DNA of 64,000 nt from Paracamarosporium sp. OC-R06-R3. Lineage: Eukaryota > Ascomycota > Dothideomycetes > Pleosporales > Didymosphaeriaceae. Under the pieces are notes generated by a model. It was given only the letters and a program-made list of their open reading frames with translations. It did no database searches and had not been told where the DNA came from. Location of the stretch: the NCBI GenBank assembly GCA_019828545.1, contig JACVRA010000283.1:62001-126000 (forward strand), written 5' to 3'. Position 1 is the first letter of the stretch. Each line of letters opens with the position of its first letter. The position numbers were made by a program, and so were the translations under genes. Positions 1-11,036 of the stretch are shown in pieces.

Positions 1-994
1 GTCGGAACACCGCCAATCTGACACCCAGACAGATAGTAATACAGAGATTATAAACTAGTACATTGACTAGCGCCTACGTCCCTTTATTAATTACTATTAA
101 GATAACTAGTCTAATCTACTGCCCTATATGGATTGGGCTTAGGCTATCTTGCCTTATAAGACTATAGGCCTCTCGCCGTACGAGATTGAGTTTGGACACT
201 AGGTAGTCCACTACTAGGACTAGGAGGAACACACTAAGTTATTATCTATAGTTAGGGAGTAGATGTCCTAAGAAGAGGCGTAGGACTATGCTAAGGTACG
301 CCGTGAAGCCGTCAACACTGCCGTAGAGATAGCATAGAGAGGAATAGCTCAAGCTTAAGAGCACTAAGCACGACAGGCAAACAAGAAACGCTGGGAGCTA
401 GACTTCTCTGTTGACGACTAAGTCTATATTATACTAAGGGGTTTCACCACTAGCCGCCCTAGCCAGAAGCTTGATTAATAGATGTACGGACCCTACTCCA
501 TTACTGCCATGAAGGGCCACTCCTACTAGGTTAGGCTTCCACTATATATGCATATATACGACGTCTTCTACGTAGACCGCTTGTAAAAAGCTGCCGCTGA
601 GGCGCTCCCAGGTCAAGTAGAACCAGAAGAAGAACCGATAGAGGTTAATGGTAACCCTAAGTGGCAGGTTAACAAGATCCTTGATAGCCGCATCTATTGA
701 GGACGTCTGCAGTACAAAGCTGCCTGGGTCGGCTATAATCCTGACCCTATATAGTACAACGCTCGAGGATTCATGGGCGCTCTGCAGAAGGTCAAAGACT
801 ATCACCTAGCCTACCCAGATAAACCTGGACCGCCAGTGCGGCTGGAAGTATGGCTGGAAGCGTATAGGACAGAGAAGCAGCTGGAGACAACGGAAGAAGA
901 TGATAAAGCTGTGAGTAAGCTGGTACAGGGTAAGCAACGAAGGAGAAGGTAGGAGTCAACAGACTCAGGGGACTAAGCCTACCTTGAAGGGGGG
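1..994 (+). pseudogene. Ty3/gypsy retrotransposon pol remnant (integrase C-terminus plus chromodomain), RIP-degraded
   Basis: Read in one frame, this stretch gives the end of a retroviral-type integrase (TIGLSPYEIEFG near 150-195, then a charged helix), followed by a GFTTSRPSQKLD-type segment and a chromodomain-like tail (KAAWVGYNPDP near 715-750, then DKPGPPVRLEVWLEAY near 820-865). This order is that of chromodomain-bearing fungal gypsy elements (Chromoviridae type). The frame is broken by many TAG and TAA codons at places where Gln, Trp or Arg is expected, which is what C-to-T and G-to-A changes by RIP produce. The element is cut by the window start, so gag, protease and reverse transcriptase are not visible. 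It ends in a G-rich polypurine tract (988-994) directly before the LTR. It cannot encode a working polyprotein. Confidence 0.85.
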
Positions 995-997
995 TGA

Positions 998-1311
998 TGT
1001 GACGGCCTAGTGCACTGGCAGGTCACATGATCTCGCGTTTAGACGCAACTACGCGCTTAGGCGCGACTACCTTATACGACGTTGCTACCCGGAGCGGAAC
1101 ATTGTTNNTCTCCTCATCTTAGTGTAGCTGAAATAGAGCCAACCTACCTCATCTACTTCTTTCGATGTAGGAGACCGAGCTCGTCCTCACAGCAGTCTCA
1201 CCACTAGGCCTATATAGGTCACTCGACCTGCCTAGTTACCCCATCGCTCTTACACTCAACAATCAACTTATTTAATATACATGAAAACTACTTTTTATTC
1301 TACTTCTAACA
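998..1311 (+). repeat. Probable 3' LTR of the gypsy remnant
   Basis: The sequence begins TGTGACGGCC just after a polypurine tract, which is the usual place and start of a 3' LTR. The right end is unclear: candidate ends in CA lie near 1280, 1311 and 1391, and I chose 1311 (TTCTAACA) as a middle reading. Two unknown bases (NN at 1087-1088) lie inside. The matching 5' LTR is outside the window, so the boundaries cannot be confirmed by comparison. Confidence 0.5.
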
Positions 1312-2156
1312 AGAGTAAGGCTACGAAACGCGCTCCAGGCGGGTGTGCCAAGCTCCGCCCAGAGCAGCTCCAATACACCACTAATAACACAGAGTTGTGA
1401 ATCATTAGAGCCGCCACTCCTTCAACCAGCAATTGCACTAAGATTGGTGCAGCTGATTATGTACGAAGAAGTTATTTAGATGAACATCGAAAATAAGGAA
1501 CAAGACATTCAAGCCAGCATGTTCACAGCCTACATATGATCCCACGCACTATGTAACACGAGACTGCTCCAGAAAAAGCGCAGTCGATAATGTCAAGCTA
1601 GCCGCTCTACAATCTCAAGCTCCTGGAGATCCTCCCCAACCGTCTTGTGCAAATAATTATCCTTCTTTCCTTTACTGTCGCCGTCATTAAACCTGTGTAT
1701 TGTACCTCACCGTACTTCTTTAAAACGCAACCACCCGTCATCAAAACAATCATTCACCATTGATAACCCATCCTAATCAATCCATCAAAGGATATTGCTG
1801 ACGAGTAGAACCATATAAACCCATAGATTAGTAACGGTACAGCGTTCAGAAGTGCGTGGCTCTACTCTAGAGCCTGACGCCGACCCGCCGGGTCCCAACA
1901 AAACCCATTCAATCAACCCATCCCCCATTCCTAAGCCCTCCAAAGCTGGTGATCGCTCCAGTCACTTAAAGATTTCGGGGTTACGACTTGTATTTAGATG
2001 AGTATGTTCCTTGTCATTGGAGGTATCAATAGTAAATACCGAAACGCGTTTCTCCACTTCAACACCACACATTTCCCCCGAAGTCCCTTCCAAACCGAGT
2101 CCCAGCACGAAGAATTCAACTAACCCTCTAAACTATTTGACCACGTCGTCGACCAA
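1312..2156. other. Non-coding, AT-rich flank of the repeat
   Basis: I see no coding frame of useful length or conserved motif here. The DNA is AT-biased and lies between the LTR and a small membrane protein gene. Confidence 0.5.
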
Positions 2157-2642
2157 CTATCCTGCGAACGCGATTCTTTTCATCATCTTCCTACTCTCAT
2201 CCTCCTTCTTATCTGCTTCAAACACCTTACACACCTCTCTCAACTCATTCGGATTAAACCTGAAAATCGTCTGAATAATCTTTGTAATATCATTGGAGCA
2301 AAAAATCCCCCTATGCCGCGGAAACACATCCCACACCGTCGGCTTCTCGGGGAGATCGTCCCAGTCTATGTCCATCCGTTCTGCAATTGAAATCTTGACG
2401 GTTTCTTTCTTGTAGTCATCGGGTCCTCGGGTGGTGATGTTCGGGTGGTGGGGTGGAAGCTGGGCTAGTGGCCGAACGATTAAGTAGTAAGGTGGACATT
2501 TGTTCAAGGTAAATTGAGCAGTGCAGGGGGAGATTAAAGCGACGGAGTAGCCGGTGAAGAAGACAACGATGCCGCCGAGGAGGAAGTAGAAGAGACATGT
2601 GCAGAAGACTTGGCCGAAAGATGGAGGGGCTCGGGTGCGCAT
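2157..2642 (-). CDS. Hypothetical single-pass membrane protein
   Basis: This is a 161-residue open frame without introns. I start it at the ATG giving MRTRAPPSFGQV because a longer version adds a low-complexity leader of about 75 residues rich in Pro, His and Ser that looks like translated 5' UTR. Residues about 10-35 form one hydrophobic helix with several Cys and Phe, probably a membrane anchor. The rest is charged, with a conserved-looking block DIDWDDLPEKPTVWDVFPRH and a Lys/Glu-rich C-terminus. I do not recognise a family. It sits alone in repeat-rich DNA, so it may be a species-specific or fast-evolving gene; expression is not proven. Confidence 0.5.
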   Translation of the reverse strand: MRTRAPPSFGQVFCTCLFYFLLGGIVVFFTGYSVALISPCTAQFTLNKCPPYYLIVRPLAQLPPHHPNITTRGPDDYKKETVKISIAERMDIDWDDLPEKPTVWDVFPRHRGIFCSNDITKIIQTIFRFNPNELREVCKVFEADKKEDESRKMMKRIAFAG

Positions 2643-3415
2643 GGTTGGTTGTGTTGTATTGTTGTTGGTGTGAGAGGATTTTAGAGGATATGGAGGAAGG
2701 ATGTGTGATGGTAAGGCAGAGTTTATGAGAGATATATAATATAGAAGAATTTGGGTGGTATGGTAGCATAGTTTGGGTGGGTGGGAAGTGGGTATACGTA
2801 AATTGTGGGGAGGGGAGGTGTGGTACCGGGGGTTGGAAGGACGCCTTCCATGGTTATGAAAAAGCACCCCTGCCTAAGTGATACTGATACACGATTTATA
2901 GAATAACTTCCCTTACAGTGTCACGAGACACAATGTAATTATCCCAATTAGAGCTACTCTAGGTCACGCTCAAGATGCAGCTCCTAGCAGGCTTGTTGAC
3001 TTTAATGTTGGGGAGAAATACTCTACTTTGCCTTCTTAGCTCTCCGCTCTTGTATAACCTCATTCTCTCCTGTCGCTCTACTATCAGCCTTCACGGTGTA
3101 TATATCGACAGCCCCTGCCAGTATCCATACTTGTTGAGGTAGCTGGGACTCTCGCTACAGTAACTAATGCGTAGGATCAAGAACTCTGTTAGTAGCTATT
3201 GGTGTAGTTGTTGTAGTATTATTTAATTGAGGGTATTGCAAGTTTGGTGTCTTCGGTATCTGTGTTTGTAGAAAGACTTAAATTATTCAACTACTATGTT
3301 ACTCATTAGGATATTACTCTTCGATATCCTTAACAAGTTATATTCATGTAATAGCATTAATGGAAAAACGATAAGCAGAAATATGTAAACTTATAACTTA
3401 GTGAAGGTATAATAT
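2643..3415. other. AT-rich non-coding stretch, probably decayed repeat
   Basis: Base composition becomes strongly AT-rich from about 3160 to 3420, with no frame of useful length. It separates the small membrane protein gene from another decayed frame and is consistent with RIP-altered repeat DNA. Confidence 0.4.
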
Positions 3416-3724
3416 TCAGTTGCGCAGCTGTATTCTGGAGCCGACCGACTCCTGACCCAACACACTCGCTCTACTGCCAGCGTTTTCGACCTACGCCTCG
3501 TTTTGCCTTGCTCTCTTCGCCTTTAGCTCTTCGACGTCTAACGTACTTTTGCGTTCTCGTCTACATTTCATGTTGCTCAAACTAGCTGCTTGTTGTTCTT
3601 TCTCTTCTTATCCTTCTCCTACTAAGGAGATGTTCTTCTTCCGGCTACGCTTCCTCTTACATTTCCCTTCCTTAATTGCCTCTTCTTTAACACGCTTATC
3701 TCGCAATTCTTGAAGTTACTTAAA
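3416..3724 (-). pseudogene. Decayed Lys/Arg-rich protein remnant, possibly the C-terminus of a DNA transposase
   Basis: On the minus strand one frame can be followed for about 100 codons to a TGA at 3416-3418. It passes through two in-frame stops (a TAA after GEG and a TAG where AACGAGGCG precedes it). The remains include EEAIKEGKCKRKRSRKKN and VEELKAKRARQNEA and end ESVGSRIQLRN. Upstream the frame closes quickly with further TAA and TGA codons. Basic, Glu-rich tails of this kind are seen after the DDE domain of fungal pogo/Fot1-type transposases, but no catalytic part remains, so the assignment is a guess. The stops at Gln-like positions fit RIP. Confidence 0.35.
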
Positions 3725-3820
3725 AAGAACGTAATGTCAACGCTATAGCTCTATTTAGTTATATTTCTTAATACAGCCTTGAGGCTATGTAAGGGCATGG
3801 CAAAGCCGCATAACCAACTT

Positions 3821-6280
3821 TCAGACAATATAAAATTCCTCGATCATTCCTGCATCCATCCAGGCATCCTGTTCTCGAAACCATTCAAAAACATCTGTTT
3901 CGTCCAATTGGGTATTCTCAACACACCCTTTCACATCAAATTTTATAGTTCTGAAATGAGCAATTCGACTATATTCGTTATCGCTCCGCTTCAGTAGTAG
4001 TAGACCGTGCCTCGGCCTTGGACTATGTATCACGGCAGTCGAAGATGCCTCGTCTGCCGAATATTCTGGTTCTTCGTTGGGGCTGGATGCTATAGGTAAC
4101 GCGAACAGGGCTGAGCAATCGCCGATCATAGCTTTCGTAGCCACATGATCACGGTCCGTTGTAACACTGATTGGGAGCCGGAAATCGCGATACCATTGCT
4201 TTTCATGGTAATAGTTGCGTCTATGCAGTCCTCTCTCTTCGGTAAAGCGGAAATCCTGGTTGATGATGAGTCGTACATGTTGGAGCTCGTGTCGACTTCG
4301 TGTTACGTCTTGAAAATCTACATCTAGACGTTCCTCTAGGGACAAGTGAACGGGCCGTAGCCGACCACGCATTCTTAGTTCTCCACGTACAACTTCACCG
4401 AATTTAGCCTCCGGTAATTTCAGCTGGACCCTACACTCGACGACCTCCGCACCTTGATCGGCGCGCATGATACCCTCCGAAAACCTGAATGGATAGCTAA
4501 CAGTTGAAGTCACGGCTGCCCATGACCAACTTGGTACGGTGGTCTGTTCGTGGGGCAAACCATCGAGGGACCGACCATAGGTCTTATTTACTAGCCACAG
4601 GAGGCCAAAGGGAAGAGTACTTTTCCATATCCCCGCGGCGTAGGACTCTGCCCCAGCAAAAGCGGGACTGAAGAACTGAGCGAACGCGGAGATGGCGGGC
4701 AGTCGGTCAGAACTAAATGACAAGTTCAGAGTCGAGTAATGAGCCAGAATCGCCTGCCATTCATTGCGAGCCATGGGTCCAGGCTCTTGCATCGCCAAGC
4801 ACAAGGATGGAAGGTCTTGTCCATTGCTGCGATCAATCCCTTTCCATCCGTCATTCGCCATGGTTTCTTGTCCAGTTCTGGAATCCCTAGCACGATATGT
4901 TGTTCCATGTAGACCGAAATCTATTATCCTAGGTGACAGCGTCCGCTCTTGAAAAGTCCAGGCCCGCAGTGTGAGTGGATTGGGTGGGATTCCGCTCGCA
5001 TCAGCTTCTAGTAAGAGTGGGTCCGGCGAGGTATATCCCACGAGGTCGGCAACCGGGAACACGAGGACTCGTTTGGTGTCGATATCTCCTCTAGACATGT
5101 CTATAGGCTCAATGCCATGGAAAATGAACCCCGGCTCGGCCGTATCTTTGAACGGCAGACGCTCCTTCAAAAATCCCTCATTGACCGACGCTGCCCGCGA
5201 CGCAACGATCGTGACCATGGCATTCTCATAGACCCTTGCCATCCTTGATAGCTCTTTACCTTTGTCTTGAGGGTCATCTTGGATAATGCACAGAGCATCG
5301 ATCCAGAGATACGATATGCCCAGATATGCCGTGACGATCGCTGCGTCCTTAAGGGTGTTGGGAAGAGTTCCAATGAGTAGGCCTGTCTGGAACTCAGGTT
5401 GGTTCTCAATCTTTAGTTGGGTCTCCTGTGGCCCGCCCCAGCAATACGACAACGCTGCATATGGAACGGACTCAGTCATGAGTTCGGTTTCGACAAGACA
5501 CAACCCGCTTGGGCTACCATTGACATCAACATCAACTTTAAGAAGCCTCGAAGGCATAACACGATGATCTGCAGTAGCTTCGGATAATCCAGAGTCTTCT
5601 TCGAGCATCTGCCAAAGCCAAGCCTTCGCATGGTTTAACGCTTCGATAGACCCAGGGTCATGATTAATCGAGCGAGGTACATGCGGTCTGAAGTCAGATG
5701 ACCAAGCGGCTACCACTTGAAATGGGTCTACGTGGACCCAGTCGTTCGATACGTGACAGTCCTTGCGCGACTCGGGTGCTTGGAAATGTAACGCATGGAA
5801 AGGTCGATAAGGAGTCACGAACCAACGAAAGCGGAACGTGGACGCATATTCGCCAGTCTGAGGCTCGACGAAGATGAGTATCTTTTCCTCGGGCGGCTCT
5901 ACCGGGCTACAAGCTGGCTGGAGGTATGCGGCAAACGGTTTGTGGACGTCCATGGGTTCAATAGCATAGTTCCCTCGCTCGAAAGCCGTCAATGTGGGCG
6001 AGATACGGTCGTGAACATACCGAAAAAAGGCACAGCCATTATTGGCACATTCGAGGATCTCGCGAGAGGTTGCCTGATGAAACCAGACGAAGGACTGGAG
6101 TTGAGAAAGAAGGAATTCTGCTAGGTCTGAAGACTCTTTGAGTTTTAGAGAGTCATCTGGACTAGCAAAATCATTCCAGAACTTCAGATTCACAGCGCCA
6201 GTCCACTGGGTGAGATGGATGTTAAGGGTTAATACAGCACAATGCTGACATGTATGGGGCGTAGGCTGGCGTTTGGGCAT
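3821..6280 (-). CDS. HET-domain protein (heterokaryon incompatibility)
   Basis: This is an intronless 819-residue protein. About residues 270-370 hold the HET signature: YAALSYCWGG, then LPNTLKDAAIVTAYLG, YLWIDALCIIQDD, and a RMARVYENAMVTIVASRA block. HET proteins trigger growth arrest or cell death when genetically different hyphae fuse. The domain is TIR-like in fold and many family members need a partner gene. The N-terminal 250 residues look like a zinc- or cysteine-containing lead-in with a CQHC pair near residues 11-14. The C-terminal 400 residues (with DGLPHEQTTVPSWSWAAV, the common PSWSWA motif) are typical of large Ascomycota HET proteins. No signal peptide or membrane segment is visible. 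It lies directly beside RIP-altered repeats, a common setting for this fast-evolving family. Confidence 0.93.
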   Translation of the reverse strand: MPKRQPTPHTCQHCAVLTLNIHLTQWTGAVNLKFWNDFASPDDSLKLKESSDLAEFLLSQLQSFVWFHQATSREILECANNGCAFFRYVHDRISPTLTAFERGNYAIEPMDVHKPFAAYLQPACSPVEPPEEKILIFVEPQTGEYASTFRFRWFVTPYRPFHALHFQAPESRKDCHVSNDWVHVDPFQVVAAWSSDFRPHVPRSINHDPGSIEALNHAKAWLWQMLEEDSGLSEATADHRVMPSRLLKVDVDVNGSPSGLCLVETELMTESVPYAALSYCWGGPQETQLKIENQPEFQTGLLIGTLPNTLKDAAIVTAYLGISYLWIDALCIIQDDPQDKGKELSRMARVYENAMVTIVASRAASVNEGFLKERLPFKDTAEPGFIFHGIEPIDMSRGDIDTKRVLVFPVADLVGYTSPDPLLLEADASGIPPNPLTLRAWTFQERTLSPRIIDFGLHGTTYRARDSRTGQETMANDGWKGIDRSNGQDLPSLCLAMQEPGPMARNEWQAILAHYSTLNLSFSSDRLPAISAFAQFFSPAFAGAESYAAGIWKSTLPFGLLWLVNKTYGRSLDGLPHEQTTVPSWSWAAVTSTVSYPFRFSEGIMRADQGAEVVECRVQLKLPEAKFGEVVRGELRMRGRLRPVHLSLEERLDVDFQDVTRSRHELQHVRLIINQDFRFTEERGLHRRNYYHEKQWYRDFRLPISVTTDRDHVATKAMIGDCSALFALPIASSPNEEPEYSADEASSTAVIHSPRPRHGLLLLKRSDNEYSRIAHFRTIKFDVKGCVENTQLDETDVFEWFREQDAWMDAGMIEEFYIV

Positions 6281-6950
6281 CGTCTTGTCCCAGATAGTCT
6301 TTTCGCCTTGCTTGTCGTTTTATTATCCCGTGGGGACAAGTGGTGAGGCCTAGAGTGACACTGTAAACATTCAAGGCTGTGGGTTGTGGCCTCCAGCCTG
6401 GTGAAGGCTTACGGAGAGTAGGCTAATGGTCACGTCATGCTACATCAACATGGTTAGTCGAAGGATGTTGCAGGGGAAATGTAAGTGGTATGGACTGCAT
6501 GACTACTCACAAGCCCCAGCCTTGCGACGTATTGGCCCCCACTTAAGGCAGCATCTCGTGAAGTAGTCGAGCGATCAGAGCGAGGCAGCATTAAGACCAT
6601 TAGGAAGGAGTGGTTCACCTGCCTATATAAATGTGTAAGGAGTAAGGCCTTTACACCGAAGAATTCCTGGTCTAGATTTTCTACATTTGGTCTGTTCCCA
6701 TTGAATGCGGATAGAATCCTCCGAGACATAAGGATCATGTTGTTTCCAAGACAAAACTCAAGAGTTTTGAAGTCCTAAGGCCTTCTGGGTACCGAAACTA
6801 TTGCCGTACTTCCAAGTAAGAAAAGTGCTTCGTCACATTGTGTCATGTGACGTTGGAAGTGACGTTATCGGATGCACATATGATCTTTCTACAACTCTCG
6901 TAGTGTAAAATGTTCTAGGCTTTGGTCTAAACATTCATATTCGTACAAAT
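6281..6950. other. Intergenic region between HET and nitronate monooxygenase genes
   Basis: No convincing gene. A 94-codon minus-strand frame at 6454-6738 has no recognisable domain. The upstream control region of the HET gene should lie in its left part. Confidence 0.5.
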
Positions 6951-8197
<1,247 letters not shown>

Positions 8198-8835
8198 GCT
8201 GAGTTTGCTAGTAGGAATCAAAGGAGTATAGAAGTTGAGGAAACTATAAGAAGAACCGAAGGAGCTTCAGGTAGTGAGATATACACAGAACCGATTGAGA
8301 GTTACATGTCGACCTTCGGCCGTTGGAAGTCCAGGGTCAGTGGTTGGTGTGGGGAAGATGCTAGCCGCGAGCCGAGGTAAAACCCCGAATAAAGCAGATG
8401 ATGGTCCGGTGAGTAATCCTGTGACAGTTGACGGAAGCCTAGGTTTTGGCTGCTGTCATGTGTTCAGTAGTGTCTTGGTCGTAAACGCCGAGTCGGCATG
8501 AATATGATGTCGGATGGTGACCGTTAGCGACGGTGCGATCATGGCCCTGCATAGAGCTACAGTTGGATTGCGGAGCTAGCTACTTGCGCACTGTAACACC
8601 TGGCTCTTATTATATTTATCCTATAATTTCGTGAGACGCCAGAAGTCTATACAAAGTTAGGTCATCTATATAAAACCAAGCCGGTCCAGCTTCCGGTCCA
8701 AGCACCATGACAATTGGACCTTGAGTAGAATATGTTCAAATTCCCAACCCACAGCGTATCTTGACATAATAAATACTTTTCCTGATGTTCACTTTCCAAT
8801 GTCCATTTGCACACATATATATACATACAAATACA
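8198..8835. other. Intergenic region upstream of the nitronate monooxygenase gene
   Basis: I find no gene. It should contain the nitronate monooxygenase promoter (minus strand) and the 3' UTR of the following Mmc1-like gene. A short 75-codon frame at 8274-8501 has no features. Confidence 0.5.
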
Positions 8836-10846
8836 CTACTCCTTGTTCATCTTCCTCAATGCTTCTCTAGCCTTTGCGACTGCCTCTCTGGCCTTGCTCC
8901 TTTCTTCCACTCCCTCGTCTTCAACGACCGGACCAGGCCCGCCACCCTTCACAATAGTCCTCACCATCCCTTCCATCCTTTTGAGCGCTTGTCTCCCTTC
9001 TTCTCTTACTTCAACCTTCCACGCTTCCCTCGCATCCTCCCAGACCTTCTGCATGCGTCTTAGAGAAAATGTCAAGCCGAAAACGGCCACGGCACTCGCC
9101 TCGAAAAGGCTCACCGTGGAGACAGAAGCGTACAGGAGGGCTGATAAGGCTGCGGAAAGGGATGTTGTAGATAGCGTAGTTAGGACGAGACGCTGGGCGA
9201 GGGCCTGGAGGGGAGGAAGTGTAATGGTGAGAAGAGTGGTACGGGTTGATGAGAGGAAGGCTGGCCACGGGCTGGGCGGGTTGACCGCAGTAGACAGGGC
9301 TGTTTCTTGATGTTGTGAAATCGGCGTTTCGGTAGCTGACGCATCCACTGGTGTTCTGAGGTATGCAGCTGATGTGTCTGCTTCAAAACCCTCGACGGGC
9401 TCGGACAGATACCGCACCTCGTCTGGGAAGCCCGCTTGCTTCATCCTGCCTGCGAGATAAACCGCGTCTTTCTCCGCGCTGACGAGCCATCTGCGGGCTA
9501 TGACCTCCTCCGTGATCATGCTCACGTCGTCGACTCTCCAAAAGAGCTTCCACCATGCGAGTTTGCGCCAGTTCTTCCCCGCAAATGCCGCATCTAGGCT
9601 GTCCCTCAACTCACGGTGTGATTTTTCCGCCCATTGCTCCAAGTACCCAATCATTTCTGCTCCGAGTTGTTCAGACGTAATGGTGGAAGCTAAAACTTGG
9701 AGCTGTTGTGCGTCTTCTCTGGTGATGGTGGCCTCTACGTCATCGAGGAGAGATGATATAAGGGCCGTTTGGGCGGGTCTAATAGGGTCGGCGGGTTGGA
9801 GATCGGACGCAAGCCATTTTGAGAGGTTGGGCAAGCCGCTGGCGAACCAATTCCGTTCGTAGGTTATGGAGTTGGCCACAGAGGTGCGGAGAGCGTCCAA
9901 GCCCTCGGCACCGATCGCGATGTTTATTGGTATCGTGGATGTGGGATCCTCTGCTGCTTCTGACGTAGTCGATGGTGCGGGGAGCTCGATAGCCACCTTA
10001 ACCATGTTCTCCGTCCCTTCTACAGCGTCCGATGTGAATTGCCCGTACGCAATCGCACTCTCCAGGCCCTCACCCAGGACAAGGGTCTTGTGAACTGGGT
10101 ACGGAACCGGTGTCCCTCTCGCAGAAGTAGCCTGCAGTTTTGGTACCAGCACTGCGTCCTTCGAGCTTTCTGTTGCTAATGCAGCGGCCGAGCTGGGAGC
10201 ATTGACGTTCAAAGTCGATACTAATATCTCCAAATTATTCGATCCGAGGACTCGTGATGGCACGGAGAGGATCTTGTATAGGGGGCTCGGCGTATGTGCA
10301 TCGTTTTCGTCTCCGAACCTGTAGATTGTCAGTTCCAGGCGTCGCGCAAATTTTGAAAGAACCATTGTCATCCTACCGTAAAAGCACAGCACCTTGCTCT
10401 GGGCTTTTCTCAAGTTCCTTCTCCCATCCAGCTTCATCCGCTAGTGGATCCACGACTAATAATCTTGCCAATTGCTGTGCGCTGATCTGACTGTTCAGAC
10501 CCAGCACAGCAACTCTGGTGACCGCATTCTCTACCGCCAGCCCTCTGAGCGCCAACTGGAGCCTACTCAGATTGACATATTGCTCTGCCACTCCACTCAG
10601 CCCTGACAGCGCATTATACAGCTCTTCGTTCCTTGGCGGTATGTTCGGACGGTAATTAATCGCTGTCGGCGAGACGTACGTAGATGCGGAGCGGATGCGG
10701 AGGCTTATGGTAGACGGCCTAGCGACATTGCGGCAGCGTAAGGATGTTGTAAACCGGTCAATTGCTTTCGCTCTTGAACATGAAGTCAGTCGCGGCGCGG
10801 AGGCCACCCATGGAGGCATCGGGTCGGGAGATGCGCGACGGGGCAA
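8836..10846 (-). CDS. Probable Mmc1-like mitochondrial membrane protein, two exons
   Basis: Exon 1 (10846-10377) and exon 2 (10318-8836) join as GAVLLR-FGDENDAHTPSPL to give 650 residues. The first 55 residues are rich in Arg, Ser and Ala with no acidic residues after position 7, a typical mitochondrial targeting sequence. The middle (YNALSGLSGVAEQYVNLSRL, LNSQISAQQLARLLVVDP, WFASGLPNLSKWLASD, WRKLAWWKLFWRVDDVSMI) and a C-terminal hairpin of two hydrophobic segments followed by a charged helix resemble the fungal Mmc1 family, a dynamin-like-shaped inner-membrane protein linked to crista shape. I give this name from memory of the family and could not align it. The gene starts 190 bp from the divergent reductase gene, so the two probably share a promoter region. 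Confidence 0.65.
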
Positions 10847-11036
10847 CAGGTTCGTGAAGATGAGGTATTGTTGCCGGAAGCTGGGGCGCCGACCGATTCG
10901 CGATGATTGGTTGGTGCGACCACCATATTAATTCACGGTTTCGCCCCGCTTGCTGCACGCACGCGTTTTGCGGGGATATTCAGAGAAAGGACGAAAGTGC
11001 TAGTTTCCTAGCAGTTTGTGTTTGTTGCTCTTAGAC

